Source of the DNA: Paracoccus sigandri
Lineage (GTDB): Bacteria > Pseudomonadota > Alphaproteobacteria > Rhodobacterales > Rhodobacteraceae
Assembly: GCF_003709565.1 (NCBI RefSeq)
Contig: NZ_QNRC01000007.1
Coordinates: forward strand, 1 to 64,000
DNA: 64,000 bases
Direction of reading: 5' to 3'
The translations under genes were made by a program, and so were the position numbers. The notes beneath the pieces are model-generated. The model saw only the letters and a list, made by a program, of their open reading frames with translations. It did not search any database and was not told where the DNA came from. This document shows, piece by piece, positions 27,324-39,588 of this stretch (positions are counted from its first letter, which is position 1; each line of letters opens with the position of its first letter).

Positions 27324-27653
27324 TCAAATGGAACAGATCTCCGAGCGGACCAGGAAGCGTTTCTCGCGCCCGTTGTCCAGGCTGAACATGCCGCCGCGCC
27401 CCGGCACCACGTCGATGACCAGGTCGGTATGTTTCCAGGTCTCGTACTGGCTGGCCGAGATGTAGAAGGGCGCGCCGCCAATCTCTCCCAGCTTCACGTC
27501 GCGCTCGCTGACCCGGAAATCGCCCTGCGGATAGCACATCGGCGACGAGCCGTCGCAGCAGCCGCCCGACTGGTGGAACAGCACCGGGCCGTGATCGGCG
27601 ACGATCTCGGCCAGCAGCTTCAGCGCCTCGGGCGTGGCGGTGACGGTGGACAT
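27324..27653 (-). CDS. DUF779 protein, 109 aa
   Basis: Belongs to the DUF779 family, small cytoplasmic proteins nearly always encoded beside an aldehyde dehydrogenase; a role as a partner or redox accessory is suspected but not proven. Visible marks are HQSGGCCDGSSPMCY with three cysteines, and the C-terminal FLVRSEICSI with another, enough for a metal site or disulfides. The start ATG 27653 gives MSTVTATPEAL; the longer frame upstream runs through the palindromic element and is rejected. It lies 142 bp downstream of the aldehyde dehydrogenase gene on the same strand. Confidence 0.9.
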   Translation of the reverse strand: MSTVTATPEALKLLAEIVADHGPVLFHQSGGCCDGSSPMCYPQGDFRVSERDVKLGEIGGAPFYISASQYETWKHTDLVIDVVPGRGGMFSLDNGREKRFLVRSEICSI

Positions 27654-27701
27654 CCTGCGCTTCCTTTCCGGCTGCGGCCCGGCCCTGCGGGCGTCTCTTT
27701 C

Positions 27702-27756
27702 GGGTATTTTGACAACGAAGAAGCCGAACATGCGTTTCTTCGTTGCGAAAATACCC
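27702..27756. repeat. near-perfect palindromic intergenic element (copy C)
   Basis: Bases 27702-27722 (GGGTATTTT..CAACGAAGAA) and 27736-27756 (TTCTTCGTTG..AAAATACCC) form a 21-bp inverted repeat with 19 matches and a 13-nt loop, flanked on the right by CGCGGGGGG. It lies between the aldehyde dehydrogenase and DUF779 genes, which are co-directional, so it may attenuate or process the shared transcript. Confidence 0.85.
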
Positions 27757-27794
27757 CGCGGGGGGTGCGGGGGGCGCGAAGCCCCCCGCCGGGC

Positions 27795-29321
<1,527 letters not shown>

Positions 29322-29428
29322 CGTCTTCCTCCTCTGACATTGTCCGCCGGTCTCTCCCCGACCGGGCTGCGGTAAAGCTTGGCCGACCCCGGATTCGAAT
29401 CAACGCCTCCTTTGGTCGACCCCGCGGG

Positions 29429-29452
29429 ACCTGTCTCGGCAGCGAGACAGGT
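29429..29452. promoter_or_regulatory. 10-bp perfect inverted repeat upstream of aldehyde dehydrogenase
   Basis: ACCTGTCTCG (29429-29438) and CGAGACAGGT (29443-29452) are exact reverse complements with a 4-nt spacer. The core TGTCTC-N6-GAGACA has the form of an upstream activating site bound by Fis-type regulators. It lies about 110 bp upstream of the aldehyde dehydrogenase start and just after the regulator's stop. No T-run follows, so a terminator is less likely. A CCCGCGGG palindrome adjoins it at 29421-29428. Confidence 0.6.
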
Positions 29453-29458
29453 CGGCGA

Positions 29459-30409
29459 TCATTTCGCGTTCAGCCCCAGCCGGCCCATCCGCCGATAGAG
29501 CGTCGCACGCCCCACCCCCAGGGCCCGCGCGGCGGCCGAGACATTGCCCCCGGCCCGCGCCAGCGCCCGGCTGACGGCGGCGCGTTCGGCCCGCTCGAAC
29601 CCCGCCAGGTCGTCGTCGCGGCCCAGCAGGTCGGCGGCAGGCCGCGGGCGGATCGCGCCTTCGCGTTCCAGCCCCAGCGCACGGCGAGCGGCGCGGGTGG
29701 CGCCGATGGCGATGTCGTCCCTGTCCACCGCCAGCAGCATCGTCGCCTCGGGATGGTCGTCCATCGCCACCACGATCCGCGCCTCGGGGAAGCTGGCGCG
29801 GAAGAACATCGCCTCGATCGCGCGGGCGGTCTGGCCGACCTGGGCCGAGATCAGCCGGTTGTAGCGCCCGGTCTGGTCGGCGCGGGCCGAGCTGACGTCC
29901 AGCGCCGCCAGAAGTCGACCGTCCGGGCCCCAGATCGGCGCGTCCATGCAGGACAGGCCGGTATTGCGGGTGTGGAAATGTTCGTCGCGATGGATGGTGA
30001 CCTGCCGGCCCTCGGCCAGGCAGGTGCCGATGCCGTTGGTGCCCTGCGCCGCCTCGGACCAGTCGGCGCCCTGCCACAGCCCCCAGTCGCGGAACTGCGC
30101 GGCATCGCCGTCGCCGACCCGCTGGTCCAGCACCACGCCATCGGCATCGGTCAGCAGCACGTTGCAGCCCGGCAGCGCGACCAGGCTGTAGAGTTGGTCC
30201 AGCTGCGGCCCGGCCACGCGCAGGAAATGCGCCATCGCCTCGCGCCGCTGCGCCAGTTCGGCGCGGCCGACCCGTTCCGGCCGCCGCCGGTCGGCAGGGT
30301 CCAGCCCGTGCTTCAGCATGGAGCGTCGCCAGGATGCGGCAAGGGCCGATGTCGCGGATTTCGACTGCGACTGCTCGGCCACCAGATCCGCGTGGCTGCG
30401 TTGCGTCAT
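29459..30409 (-). CDS. GAF-domain/Fis-type regulator without AAA+ domain (AcoR-like)
   Basis: A transcription regulator related to AcoR-type activators. Residues 60-205 form a GAF sensor domain (TDADGVVLDQRVGDG, AAQGTNGIGTCLAEGRQVTIHRDEHF, MDAPIWGPDGRLLAALD). The C-terminal 45 residues are a Fis helix-turn-helix (LARAGGNVSAAARALGVGRATLYRRMGRLG). The sigma54-interacting AAA+ domain (GAFTGA loop, Walker motifs) that normally lies between them is absent; at 316 aa the protein goes straight from GAF to HTH. It therefore probably works with sigma70 promoters. It lies just upstream of and co-directional with the aldehyde dehydrogenase, its likely target. Confidence 0.85.
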   Translation of the reverse strand: MTQRSHADLVAEQSQSKSATSALAASWRRSMLKHGLDPADRRRPERVGRAELAQRREAMAHFLRVAGPQLDQLYSLVALPGCNVLLTDADGVVLDQRVGDGDAAQFRDWGLWQGADWSEAAQGTNGIGTCLAEGRQVTIHRDEHFHTRNTGLSCMDAPIWGPDGRLLAALDVSSARADQTGRYNRLISAQVGQTARAIEAMFFRASFPEARIVVAMDDHPEATMLLAVDRDDIAIGATRAARRALGLEREGAIRPRPAADLLGRDDDLAGFERAERAAVSRALARAGGNVSAAARALGVGRATLYRRMGRLGLNAK

Positions 30410-30515
30410 GATTCCTCTCCCGGTGGGGCGAGTATATCAGGAAAGGCCGGCGGCGGTTTACGACTTTGGTCGAAGGGCGACGATCCGGCGCAGCCCCGGG
30501 CCGAGGGATCGCTGC

Positions 30516-31649
<1,134 letters not shown>

Positions 31650-31670
31650 GTTGCAGCCTCCTCCCTCTCG

Positions 31671-33207
<1,537 letters not shown>

Positions 33208-33215
<8 letters not shown>

Positions 33216-34341
33216 CTTTCACGGACCCGGCCAGCAGTCCCCGGACCAGGTATTTCTGCATTGCGAAGAACACCGCCAGCGGCACGGCAATCGAGATGAA
33301 GGCCGATGTCGCAAGGATTTCCCATTCGCCACCCTTCGATCCCATCAGCTCGCGCAGCACGCCGGTCATGACCAGCTGTTCGCGCGTGTTGCCCAGGAAA
33401 ACGGTCGCCACCAGCAGGTCGTTCCACACCCACAGGAACTGGAAGATCGCGAAACTGGCCAGCGCCGGGAAGGACAGCGGCAGGATGATGCGCCGGAAGA
33501 TTTGGAACTCGGTCGCGCCATCGACGCGGGCGCTTTCGATCACCTCGCGCGGCAGGCCGATCATGTAGTTCCGAAGCAGATAGATCGCCAGCGGCAGGCC
33601 GAAGCCGGTATGGGCCAGCCAGATGCCCAGATAGCCCTTGCCGATGCCGATCTCGTTGTGCATCCGCAAGAGCGGGATCAGCGCCACCTGCAAGGGCACG
33701 ACCAAGAGCCCGACCACCGCCGCGGTCAGCAGCGCCCGGCCCGGAAAGCGCATCCAGGCCAGGGCATAGGCGGCGAAGGCGGCGATCAGGATCGGGATCA
33801 CCGTGGCCGGGATCGTCACCGTCAGCGTGTTCATGAAGGCCCGGCCCAGCCCCTCGGCGGTCAGCACGCGCTGGTAATTGGCGGCGGTGAATTTCGGCGG
33901 CGCCTTGGTGGTCAGGAAGATCCGCTCGCCGCGCCGCATCTCGAAGGGGGTGGGCGAGGTCAGCACATAGGCGCCGTCCTCGGCCACGGTCAGCTGCCAG
34001 CCGTCGCTGGTCTCGACCGTCTCGCCCGGCTGATGGGCGCCGGGATCGCGGGCGCGGGTGCCCCAGGCGACCAGTGACTGGCCCTCGGCCAGCACATTGC
34101 CCTCGATGACGTAAAGCCCGTCGCGCTGCACCGCATCCGCGTCGGTTCCGGTCCGCACGAAGCCGGTCTGTTCCGACGCCGAGAAGGACTGCCACCAGCC
34201 GCTGGAGGCGATCTGGTCGCGGTCGCGGAAGGACGAGACCAGCAGCCCCAGCGTCGGGATCGTCCACAGCAGCACCAGAAGGAAGGCCGAGATGTTGACC
34301 GCCCAGACCAGCGTGGATTTCTGTCCAGCCATGCCCTCCAT
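33208..34341 (-). CDS. aglG: alpha-glucoside ABC transporter permease (second)
   Basis: Inner-membrane subunit of the importer, of the MalG type. After a first helix (WAVNISAFLLVLLWTIPTLGLLV) comes a roughly 120-residue periplasmic insert (about residues 45-140) that is a hallmark of AglG relative to plain MalG proteins. Then five helices follow, with the ATPase-contacting EAA-like loop ESARVDGATEFQIFRRIILP. 377 aa. It overlaps aglF by one base at the start (34341) and aglA by 8 bp at the end. Confidence 0.93.
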
Positions 34342-35336
34342 CAGCCTGCCTCCCTGCGCGCGTTGCGGATGTTCCAGATCATGATCGGCGTCACCAGGAT
34401 CATCAGCACGATGGCGATGGCCGAGCCGCGCCCGTAATCGGGCGTGCCGCGGAACATCCAGTCATACATCAGGTTCGCCAGCACCTGCGTGCCCCATTGG
34501 CCGTTGGTCATCACGAAGACGATGTCGAAGACCTTCAGCACCACGATGGTGATGGTGGTCCAGACCACGGCGATGGTGCCCATGATCTGCGGCACCTTGA
34601 TCTTGAAGAACACCTGCCAGGGCGAGGCGCCGTCCAGGATCGCGGCCTCGATGGTTTCCTCGGGGATGCCGCGCAGTGCGGCCGACAGGATCACCATGGC
34701 AAAGCCGGTCTGGATCCAGACCAGCACCAGCATCAGGAAGAAGTTGTTCCAGACCGGCAGGGTCAGCCAGATCTGCGGCTGGCCGCCAAGGCTGGTCACG
34801 ATCCAGTTCAGCAGGCCGATCTGGGTCTCGCCTGCGGCGCGGTATTCGTAGATGAACTTCCAGATCACCCCCGCGCCGACGAAGCTGATCGCCATCGGCA
34901 TGAAGATCAGCGACTTGCCGATATTGCCCCATCTGATCCGGTCGGTCAGCTGCGCGGCGATCAGCCCGAACAGCGTGGACAGCGCCGGCACGACCAGCAG
35001 CCACAACATGTTGTTGCGCATCGATTCGCGGAACTTGCCGTCGCCCAGCAGCCAGCTGTAATTCGCCCCGCCGACGAAGCGGCTGCCATTGGCATTGTGC
35101 AGCGACCGCCAGAAGCTGTCGATCACCGGATAGACCAGGTAGAGCGTCAGGAACAGGATCGCCGGTCCCAGGAACAGCCAGGGCCGGACCTGGTTCGCCT
35201 TGCGGATATTGTCGCCGGCATTGGGGCCGCGCGGCGGCCAGATCCGGTCCAGGATCATGTTCGATCCCCAGAACCAGGCCACGCAGCCGAAGACGCCCAC
35301 GGCGATCGTGCTGACGGCCAGCCAGAACAGGTCCAT
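34341..35336 (-). CDS. aglF: alpha-glucoside ABC transporter permease (first)
   Basis: Inner-membrane subunit of the importer, of the MalF type. Two hydrophobic N-terminal segments, then the core of five to six helices, with the EAA loop EAAILDGASPWQVFFKIKVPQI that docks on AglK. The FVGAGVIWKFIYEYRAAG segment is typical of AglF. 331 aa. It starts 73 bp after aglE and its stop touches the aglG start. Confidence 0.93.
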   Translation of the reverse strand: MDLFWLAVSTIAVGVFGCVAWFWGSNMILDRIWPPRGPNAGDNIRKANQVRPWLFLGPAILFLTLYLVYPVIDSFWRSLHNANGSRFVGGANYSWLLGDGKFRESMRNNMLWLLVVPALSTLFGLIAAQLTDRIRWGNIGKSLIFMPMAISFVGAGVIWKFIYEYRAAGETQIGLLNWIVTSLGGQPQIWLTLPVWNNFFLMLVLVWIQTGFAMVILSAALRGIPEETIEAAILDGASPWQVFFKIKVPQIMGTIAVVWTTITIVVLKVFDIVFVMTNGQWGTQVLANLMYDWMFRGTPDYGRGSAIAIVLMILVTPIMIWNIRNARREAG

Positions 35337-35409
35337 CCCTTTGTCCCCCGTTGTTGTTTCGGACGCGCCGGTGTTGTTTCCGTCGCGCCCGGTCCGCGCC
35401 TTTGCGGCG

Positions 35410-36774
35410 TCAGTTCAGCGTCGACCAGGTCTGCTGGATCCGGTCGGCCACCTGTTGCGCCGGCCTGCCGCCGACGAAATCGACCATGCCGGTCCAGAAC
35501 GCCCCCGCGCCGATCGCGCCCGGCATCAGGTCCGAGCCGTCGAAGCGGAAGGTCGTCGCATCCAGCAGGATCTGGCCCATCTTCTTCAGCGTCTCGTCCC
35601 CGTAAGCCTCGGGATTGACGCCGGAATGGGGGGTCACGAAACCCTTCTGCGCCATCCAGATCTCATGCGCGGCCGGGGTCTTGAGGAATTCGACGAAGGC
35701 GGCCGCGGCGGCATTGTCGGACAGAAGCGCGAACAGCGTGCCGCCGCCCAGCACGGGCTGGCCCAGGTCGCCCTCGGCCGGGGCGGGGAAATAGAAGAAA
35801 TCCGCATCCTCGCCGATCACCGTGCCGCCGGGGAAGAAGGACGGGATGAAGCTGGCCTGGCGATGCATGTAGCAAGCCGGCGGGCTGTCGAACAAACCCT
35901 TGGGGCTGTCGCGGAAATCGGTCGAGGACACCCCGCGCGTGCCGCCGGCCACGAAATCGTCATTGCCGGCGAACCAGCCGAATTCCTCGATCGCGGCGAC
36001 CACCTTGGGATCGTTGAAGGGCAACTCGTTGGTGGTCCAGGCGTCGTAATCCTCGGGGCTGTTCATGCGCAGCATCAGGTCCTCGACCCAGTCGGTCGCG
36101 GGCCAGCCCGTCGCCCCGCCCGAACCCAGCCCGATGCACCAGGGCGTCTCGCCATCCTCGGCGATCTGTTCGGTCAGCGCCTTCAGATCCTCATAGGTTT
36201 CGGGGATCTCATAGCCGGCATCCTCGAAATTCTCGGGGACGTACCAGACCAGCGACTTCACGTCGGCCTTGTAGGGAAAGGCATAGAGCGCCTGTTCGCC
36301 GTCGGGGCCGGCATAGGTCCCCAGCGCCGCCCAGCTTTCGCCCGCCGCGTAATTGTCGCGCAGCCATTCCGCGGTGTCCTCGCCCAGGGGCTTCAGATGG
36401 CCCTTCTCGGCCAGGTCGGCGGCAAGCCCCGGCTGGGGAAAGACCGCCATGTCGGGGGGCGATCCCGCCTCGCTGTCGATGACGATCTGCTGCTCGAAAC
36501 TGTCCGAGCCGGAATAGTTGACGCGGGCGCCGGTCGCATCCTGGAAATAGGCGATGACCGAGGTGAACAGCTCCTGGTCGGCACCCAGCCAGGGGCCCAG
36601 CAGAGTGAAGGATTGCCCCTCCAGATCGGGATGGGCGGCCTTGAAATCCTCGAGGCTCTGCCAGTTGATCCGGTCGTCGCTGCCCGGCTCGATCACAAGC
36701 TGGGCCGCGGCGCCGCCCGCCGACAGGGCCGCCGCCGACAGCGCCGTGGCGGTCAGATAGAGAATGGTCCTCAC
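35410..36774 (-). CDS. aglE: alpha-glucoside ABC transporter substrate-binding protein
   Basis: The periplasmic sugar-binding protein of the importer, solute-binding family 1. The N-terminus (MRTILYLTATALSAAALSAGGAAA) is a cleavable signal peptide. The mature part has motifs of AglE-type proteins such as NYSGSDSFEQQIVIDSEAGSPPDMAVFPQPG and AFPYKADVKSLVWYVPENF. 454 aa. The start is GTG 36774 with GGGAGGAAG upstream. It is the first gene of aglEFGAK and follows the promoter/operator at 36827-36865. Confidence 0.94.
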   Translation of the reverse strand: MRTILYLTATALSAAALSAGGAAAQLVIEPGSDDRINWQSLEDFKAAHPDLEGQSFTLLGPWLGADQELFTSVIAYFQDATGARVNYSGSDSFEQQIVIDSEAGSPPDMAVFPQPGLAADLAEKGHLKPLGEDTAEWLRDNYAAGESWAALGTYAGPDGEQALYAFPYKADVKSLVWYVPENFEDAGYEIPETYEDLKALTEQIAEDGETPWCIGLGSGGATGWPATDWVEDLMLRMNSPEDYDAWTTNELPFNDPKVVAAIEEFGWFAGNDDFVAGGTRGVSSTDFRDSPKGLFDSPPACYMHRQASFIPSFFPGGTVIGEDADFFYFPAPAEGDLGQPVLGGGTLFALLSDNAAAAAFVEFLKTPAAHEIWMAQKGFVTPHSGVNPEAYGDETLKKMGQILLDATTFRFDGSDLMPGAIGAGAFWTGMVDFVGGRPAQQVADRIQQTWSTLN

Positions 36775-36826
36775 GTCTTCCTCCCTCGATGTGCCGGATT
36801 CGGCGCAGGGCCCCGGCAGTTAGCGA

Positions 36827-36865
36827 TAACAACACACGCGCCGACCATCTGTCAAACGCTTATCA
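36827..36865 (-). promoter_or_regulatory. agl promoter overlapped by LacI-type operator
   Basis: On the minus strand a consensus -35 TTGACA (36855-36850) is followed after 17 to 18 nt by TTGTTA/TGTTAT (36832-36826), 50 to 60 bp upstream of the aglE GTG. The operator-like sequence TGATAAGCGTTTGACA (36865-36850) covers the -35 box; its centre AAGCG/CGTTT has the pattern bound by LacI-family regulators such as AglR. Binding there would block RNA polymerase, giving repression relieved by the sugar. Confidence 0.65.
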
Positions 36866-37019
36866 TCAATGCGCCGGAAACTGGTCCGACCGGCGCCGCG
36901 TCCTGGTTTTTGCCAAAGCCGGACTTCATCCGGAAAGCACCATAATTTCCAATGTTTTCCGTGAAAATATGGATCTCCTGACCATCTCCATCCGATCCCA
37001 TGCTTCCGCGCCCTGCCTT

Positions 37020-37031
37020 GAAAGCGCTTTC
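37020..37031. promoter_or_regulatory. perfect LacI-family operator palindrome
   Basis: GAAAGCGCTTTC is a perfect 12-bp palindrome with the central CG typical of LacI-family operators. It is about 160 bp from the operator at the agl promoter, so a tetrameric repressor could loop between the two. It is 374 bp upstream of pqqA. Confidence 0.6.
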
Positions 37032-37329
37032 GATATTCGCGGACCCCGGCCGCTGCGGAACGGCCGTCCCGCCGTGACGAAACGCCCCGGCGCGGCCGCA
37101 TCATCGGTTCAACCCTAAGCTGCCGAATCCCCTGTGCCAATCCCGTCCTGGCCGGGCGAAAGCCCCGCGCCGGCCCTGCCGCGTGATTCGAAAGACGGCA
37201 TCGCAATGATTTGACCCGCGACCGCCTTGCCGCCCGAACCGGCCGAATCGCGTGAAACATCGGCATTTCAGGGCGTTGGGCCCGGCGAATGGCAGGGAAA
37301 ATGTCCCGAGGATTGCGACCTTTGTCGGG

Positions 37330-37357
37330 TTGACCCAACCCCGTCGTGATCTACATT
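37330..37357 (+). promoter_or_regulatory. candidate pqqA promoter
   Basis: TTGACC (37330-37335) and TACATT (37352-37357) with a 16-nt spacer resemble sigma70 boxes. Transcription would start about 40 nt before the pqqA ATG. The match is partial. Confidence 0.45.
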
Positions 37358-37404
37358 GATTACCAGTCGCCACGGCGACGCCCATGGCCTGGAGGAGGAA
37401 TTGC

Positions 37405-37497
37405 ATGGCTTGGACCAAACCGACCCTTAAGGAAATCGCCTGCGGCATGGAAATCAACATGTACGCACCGGCCGAGGACGAACCGGTTCTGTTCTGA
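37405..37497 (+). CDS. pqqA: PQQ precursor peptide PqqA, 30 aa
   Basis: The ribosomally made precursor of pyrroloquinoline quinone. It reads MAWTKPTLKEIACGMEINMY plus a 10-residue acidic tail; E16 and Y20, in the invariant E-x3-Y, are the residues PqqE cross-links and from which the cofactor is built. A GGAGGAGG site lies 6 nt before ATG 37405. It is followed by a hairpin terminator at 37525, so the peptide can be made in excess over the enzymes. Too short for a standard ORF cut-off. Confidence 0.97.
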   Translation: MAWTKPTLKEIACGMEINMYAPAEDEPVLF

Positions 37498-37524
37498 TTC
37501 CCTCAGGACATGAATGGGTTGAAG

Positions 37525-37555
37525 ACCCCGTCCGACGGTCTCGGACGGGGTTTTT
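37525..37555 (+). terminator. terminator/attenuator between pqqA and pqqB
   Basis: ACCCCGTCCGA (37525-37535) pairs perfectly with TCGGACGGGGT (37541-37551) around a 5-nt loop and is followed by TTTTC. It would end most transcripts after pqqA and let a minority continue into pqqB-E, adjusting the substrate to enzyme ratio. Confidence 0.9.
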
Positions 37556-37586
37556 CGTCTGAAACGGCATGTGAATCGGGGAATTG

Positions 37587-38468
37587 ATGCGGATCATCCT
37601 GCTGGGCGCGGCGGCTGGCGGCGGTTTGCCGCAGTGGAATTGCGGCTGTTCGAATTGCGACGCGGCGCGGGCGGGGCGCATCCCGGCGATGAGCCAGAGT
37701 TCGATCGCGGTCAGCGCGGATGGCGAAAGCTGGGCGATCCTGAACGCCTCGCCCGATATCCGCCAGCAGCTGGCCGCGACCCCGGCGCTGCACCCGACCG
37801 GGCTGCGGCAGTTGCCGCTGCGCTCGGTCCTGCTGACGAATGGCGATATCGACCATGTGGCCGGGCTGCTGACATTGCGCGAAAGTCAGCCGTTCGAGCT
37901 GTTCGCCACGCAGGCCATCCACGACGCGCTGGCCGCCAACCCGATGCTGGGCGCGGTCCGCGCCGATCTGGTGCCGCGCCTGGCCGTCGCGCTGGACCGG
38001 CCGGTCGAACTGGCCCCCGGCCTGCAGGCCACCCTGTTCGCCGTGCCGGGCAAGGTGCCGCTGTATCAGGAGGGCGAGGTGGTCGAGACCGGCCTGCTGG
38101 GCGAGACCACCGTCGGGGTGGAGCTGACGGCAAAGGGGCGGCGCGCGCTCTATATCCCCGGCTGCGCCGAGATGCCGGGCTGGCTGAAGGACCGCATCGC
38201 GGGTGCCGACGCGCTGCTGTTCGACGGCACATTGTGGTCGGATGACGAGATGATCCGCATGGGGCTTGGCGCCAAGACCGGGCGCCGCATGGGCCATATG
38301 CCGGTCAGCGAAACGCTGGAGATGCTGGAGGATATCGACGTGGACCGTCGCGTGCTGGTGCATCTGAACAATTCGAACCCGCTGTGCGACCCGGAAAGCC
38401 CCGAAGCCGCCGAGGCCGGGGCGAAGGGCTGGCATGTCGGCCGCGACGGAATGGAGATCGAGCTGTGA
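37587..38468 (+). CDS. pqqB: PQQ biosynthesis protein PqqB
   Basis: A metallo-beta-lactamase fold hydroxylase in PQQ synthesis, thought to oxidise the tyrosine part of the excised Glu-Tyr dipeptide. Visible marks: GAAAGGGLPQWNCGCSNC with the zinc-binding cysteines, LTNGDIDHVAGLL, LLFDGTLWSDDEM and HLNNSNP. ATG 37587 (MRIILLG) with GGGGA upstream is preferred; a TTG 3 nt earlier is also in frame. 293 aa, typical. It overlaps pqqC by 4 bp. Confidence 0.97.
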   Translation: MRIILLGAAAGGGLPQWNCGCSNCDAARAGRIPAMSQSSIAVSADGESWAILNASPDIRQQLAATPALHPTGLRQLPLRSVLLTNGDIDHVAGLLTLRESQPFELFATQAIHDALAANPMLGAVRADLVPRLAVALDRPVELAPGLQATLFAVPGKVPLYQEGEVVETGLLGETTVGVELTAKGRRALYIPGCAEMPGWLKDRIAGADALLFDGTLWSDDEMIRMGLGAKTGRRMGHMPVSETLEMLEDIDVDRRVLVHLNNSNPLCDPESPEAAEAGAKGWHVGRDGMEIEL

Positions 38469-39232
38469 AAGACATCGTCAACGCCGCCCAGTCCCGCGAA
38501 AAACAGTCCCGCGAGGATTTCGAGGCCAGGCTGCGCGCCATCGGGGCGGAACGCTATCACGACCGCCACCCGTTCCACGCGCGGCTGCATGGCGGGGAAT
38601 GCAGCCCCGACGAGGTGCGGGCCTGGGTCATCAATCGCTGGATGTACCAGTCGCGCATCCCGATGAAGGACGCCGCCTTCATGTCGCGCGTCGAGGATCC
38701 CGACCTGCGCCGCCACTGGCGCAAGCGGATCGAGGACCATGACGGCGGTACCGAGGAAGGCGGCGGGATCCGCCGCTGGCTGGCCCTTGCCCGCGCGGTG
38801 GGGCTGGATCCCGACTATGTCGCCAGCGGCAGGGGCATCATGCCGGCCACCCGCTTCGCGGTCGATGCCTATGTCCGCTTCGTGCGCGACATGCCGCTGC
38901 TGGATGCCGTCGCCGCCAGCCTGACCGAGCTGTTCGCGCCGAAGATCCATGCGCAGCGGATCGAGGGCCTGCTGGCCCATTACGATTTCGCCGACGACAC
39001 CAGCCTGGCCTATTTCCGCAAGCGCCTGACCGAGGCGCCCGAGGACGTGGCCTTCGGGCTGGACTATGTGCTGACCCATGCCGACACGAGGGAAAAGCAG
39101 GACGCGGCGGCGGCGGCGCTGGTCTTCAAGACCGACGTGCTGTGGGCGCAGCTGGACGCGCTGTGGCACGGCTATGTCGAGGGCAACATCCCGCCCGGCG
39201 CCTGGCGTCCCGGAGAGGGGCTGCTGCCATGA
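38465..39232 (+). CDS. pqqC: PQQ synthase PqqC
   Basis: Catalyses the last step, ring closure and eight-electron oxidation of AHQQ to PQQ, without a metal. The haem-oxygenase-like fold shows RYHDRHPFHARLHGGE, WVINRWMYQSRIPMKDAAF and DVAFGLDYVL motifs. The start is GTG 38465 overlapping the pqqB stop (GTGA), giving 255 aa; the longer frame upstream is inside pqqB. It overlaps pqqD by 4 bp. Confidence 0.97.
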   Translation: MKDIVNAAQSREKQSREDFEARLRAIGAERYHDRHPFHARLHGGECSPDEVRAWVINRWMYQSRIPMKDAAFMSRVEDPDLRRHWRKRIEDHDGGTEEGGGIRRWLALARAVGLDPDYVASGRGIMPATRFAVDAYVRFVRDMPLLDAVAASLTELFAPKIHAQRIEGLLAHYDFADDTSLAYFRKRLTEAPEDVAFGLDYVLTHADTREKQDAAAAALVFKTDVLWAQLDALWHGYVEGNIPPGAWRPGEGLLP

Positions 39233-39588
39233 CCGTCCAGCCAGCCATCCCCCGGCCAGCGACCGCGCAATCCAGGCCGCAACCGACGGCCCGGCCCGCG
39301 CCGCTGATCGGGTCGGACGACATCCCCTATCTGCCGCGCGGCGTGCGGCTGGCCGATGACCGGGTGCGCGGCATCCGCGTCCTGCAGGCCCCCGAGCGCG
39401 CCTTGCAGCTTGACCCGATCGGCGATGCGATCCTGTCGGAACTGGACGGCAACCGCAGCATGGCGGCGATCGTCAGCGACCTGGCCGCGCGCTATCACGC
39501 GCCCCGGGACCAGATCGCCGGCGACGTGCGCGATTTCCTGACCGGCCTGATCGAGCGCCGCATGGTTTTCCTGAGGAAGCAGCCATGA
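39229..39588 (+). CDS. pqqD: PQQ peptide chaperone PqqD
   Basis: Binds the PqqA peptide and presents it to PqqE. The 90-residue PqqD core begins near IPYLPRGVRLADDRVRG and includes LQLDPIGDAILSELDGNRSM, with a winged-helix like fold. An extra 30-residue Pro/Ala/Gln-rich N-terminus (to about residue 32) is not part of the usual domain. ATGA overlaps join it to pqqC and pqqE. 119 aa. Confidence 0.95.
   Translation: MTVQPAIPRPATAQSRPQPTARPAPLIGSDDIPYLPRGVRLADDRVRGIRVLQAPERALQLDPIGDAILSELDGNRSMAAIVSDLAARYHAPRDQIAGDVRDFLTGLIERRMVFLRKQP

Larger units (their letters stand above)
36775..37404. other. 630-bp divergent control region between agl and pqq
   Basis: No convincing gene. It holds the agl promoter with its LacI-type operator (36827-36865), a second LacI-type palindrome (37020-37031), an AT-rich patch near 36940-36975 (with TTTTC-CGT-GAAAA) and the candidate pqqA promoter (37330-37357). 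Short open frames on both strands have no ribosome binding site or family resemblance. A LacI-family aglR gene, often adjacent in other genomes, is absent here. Confidence 0.6.

Noticed and set aside
36789..37338. Short open frames on both strands between aglE and pqqA that might be a regulator
   Set aside because: None has a helix-turn-helix, a ribosome binding site or codon use like the neighbours; the region reads as control DNA.
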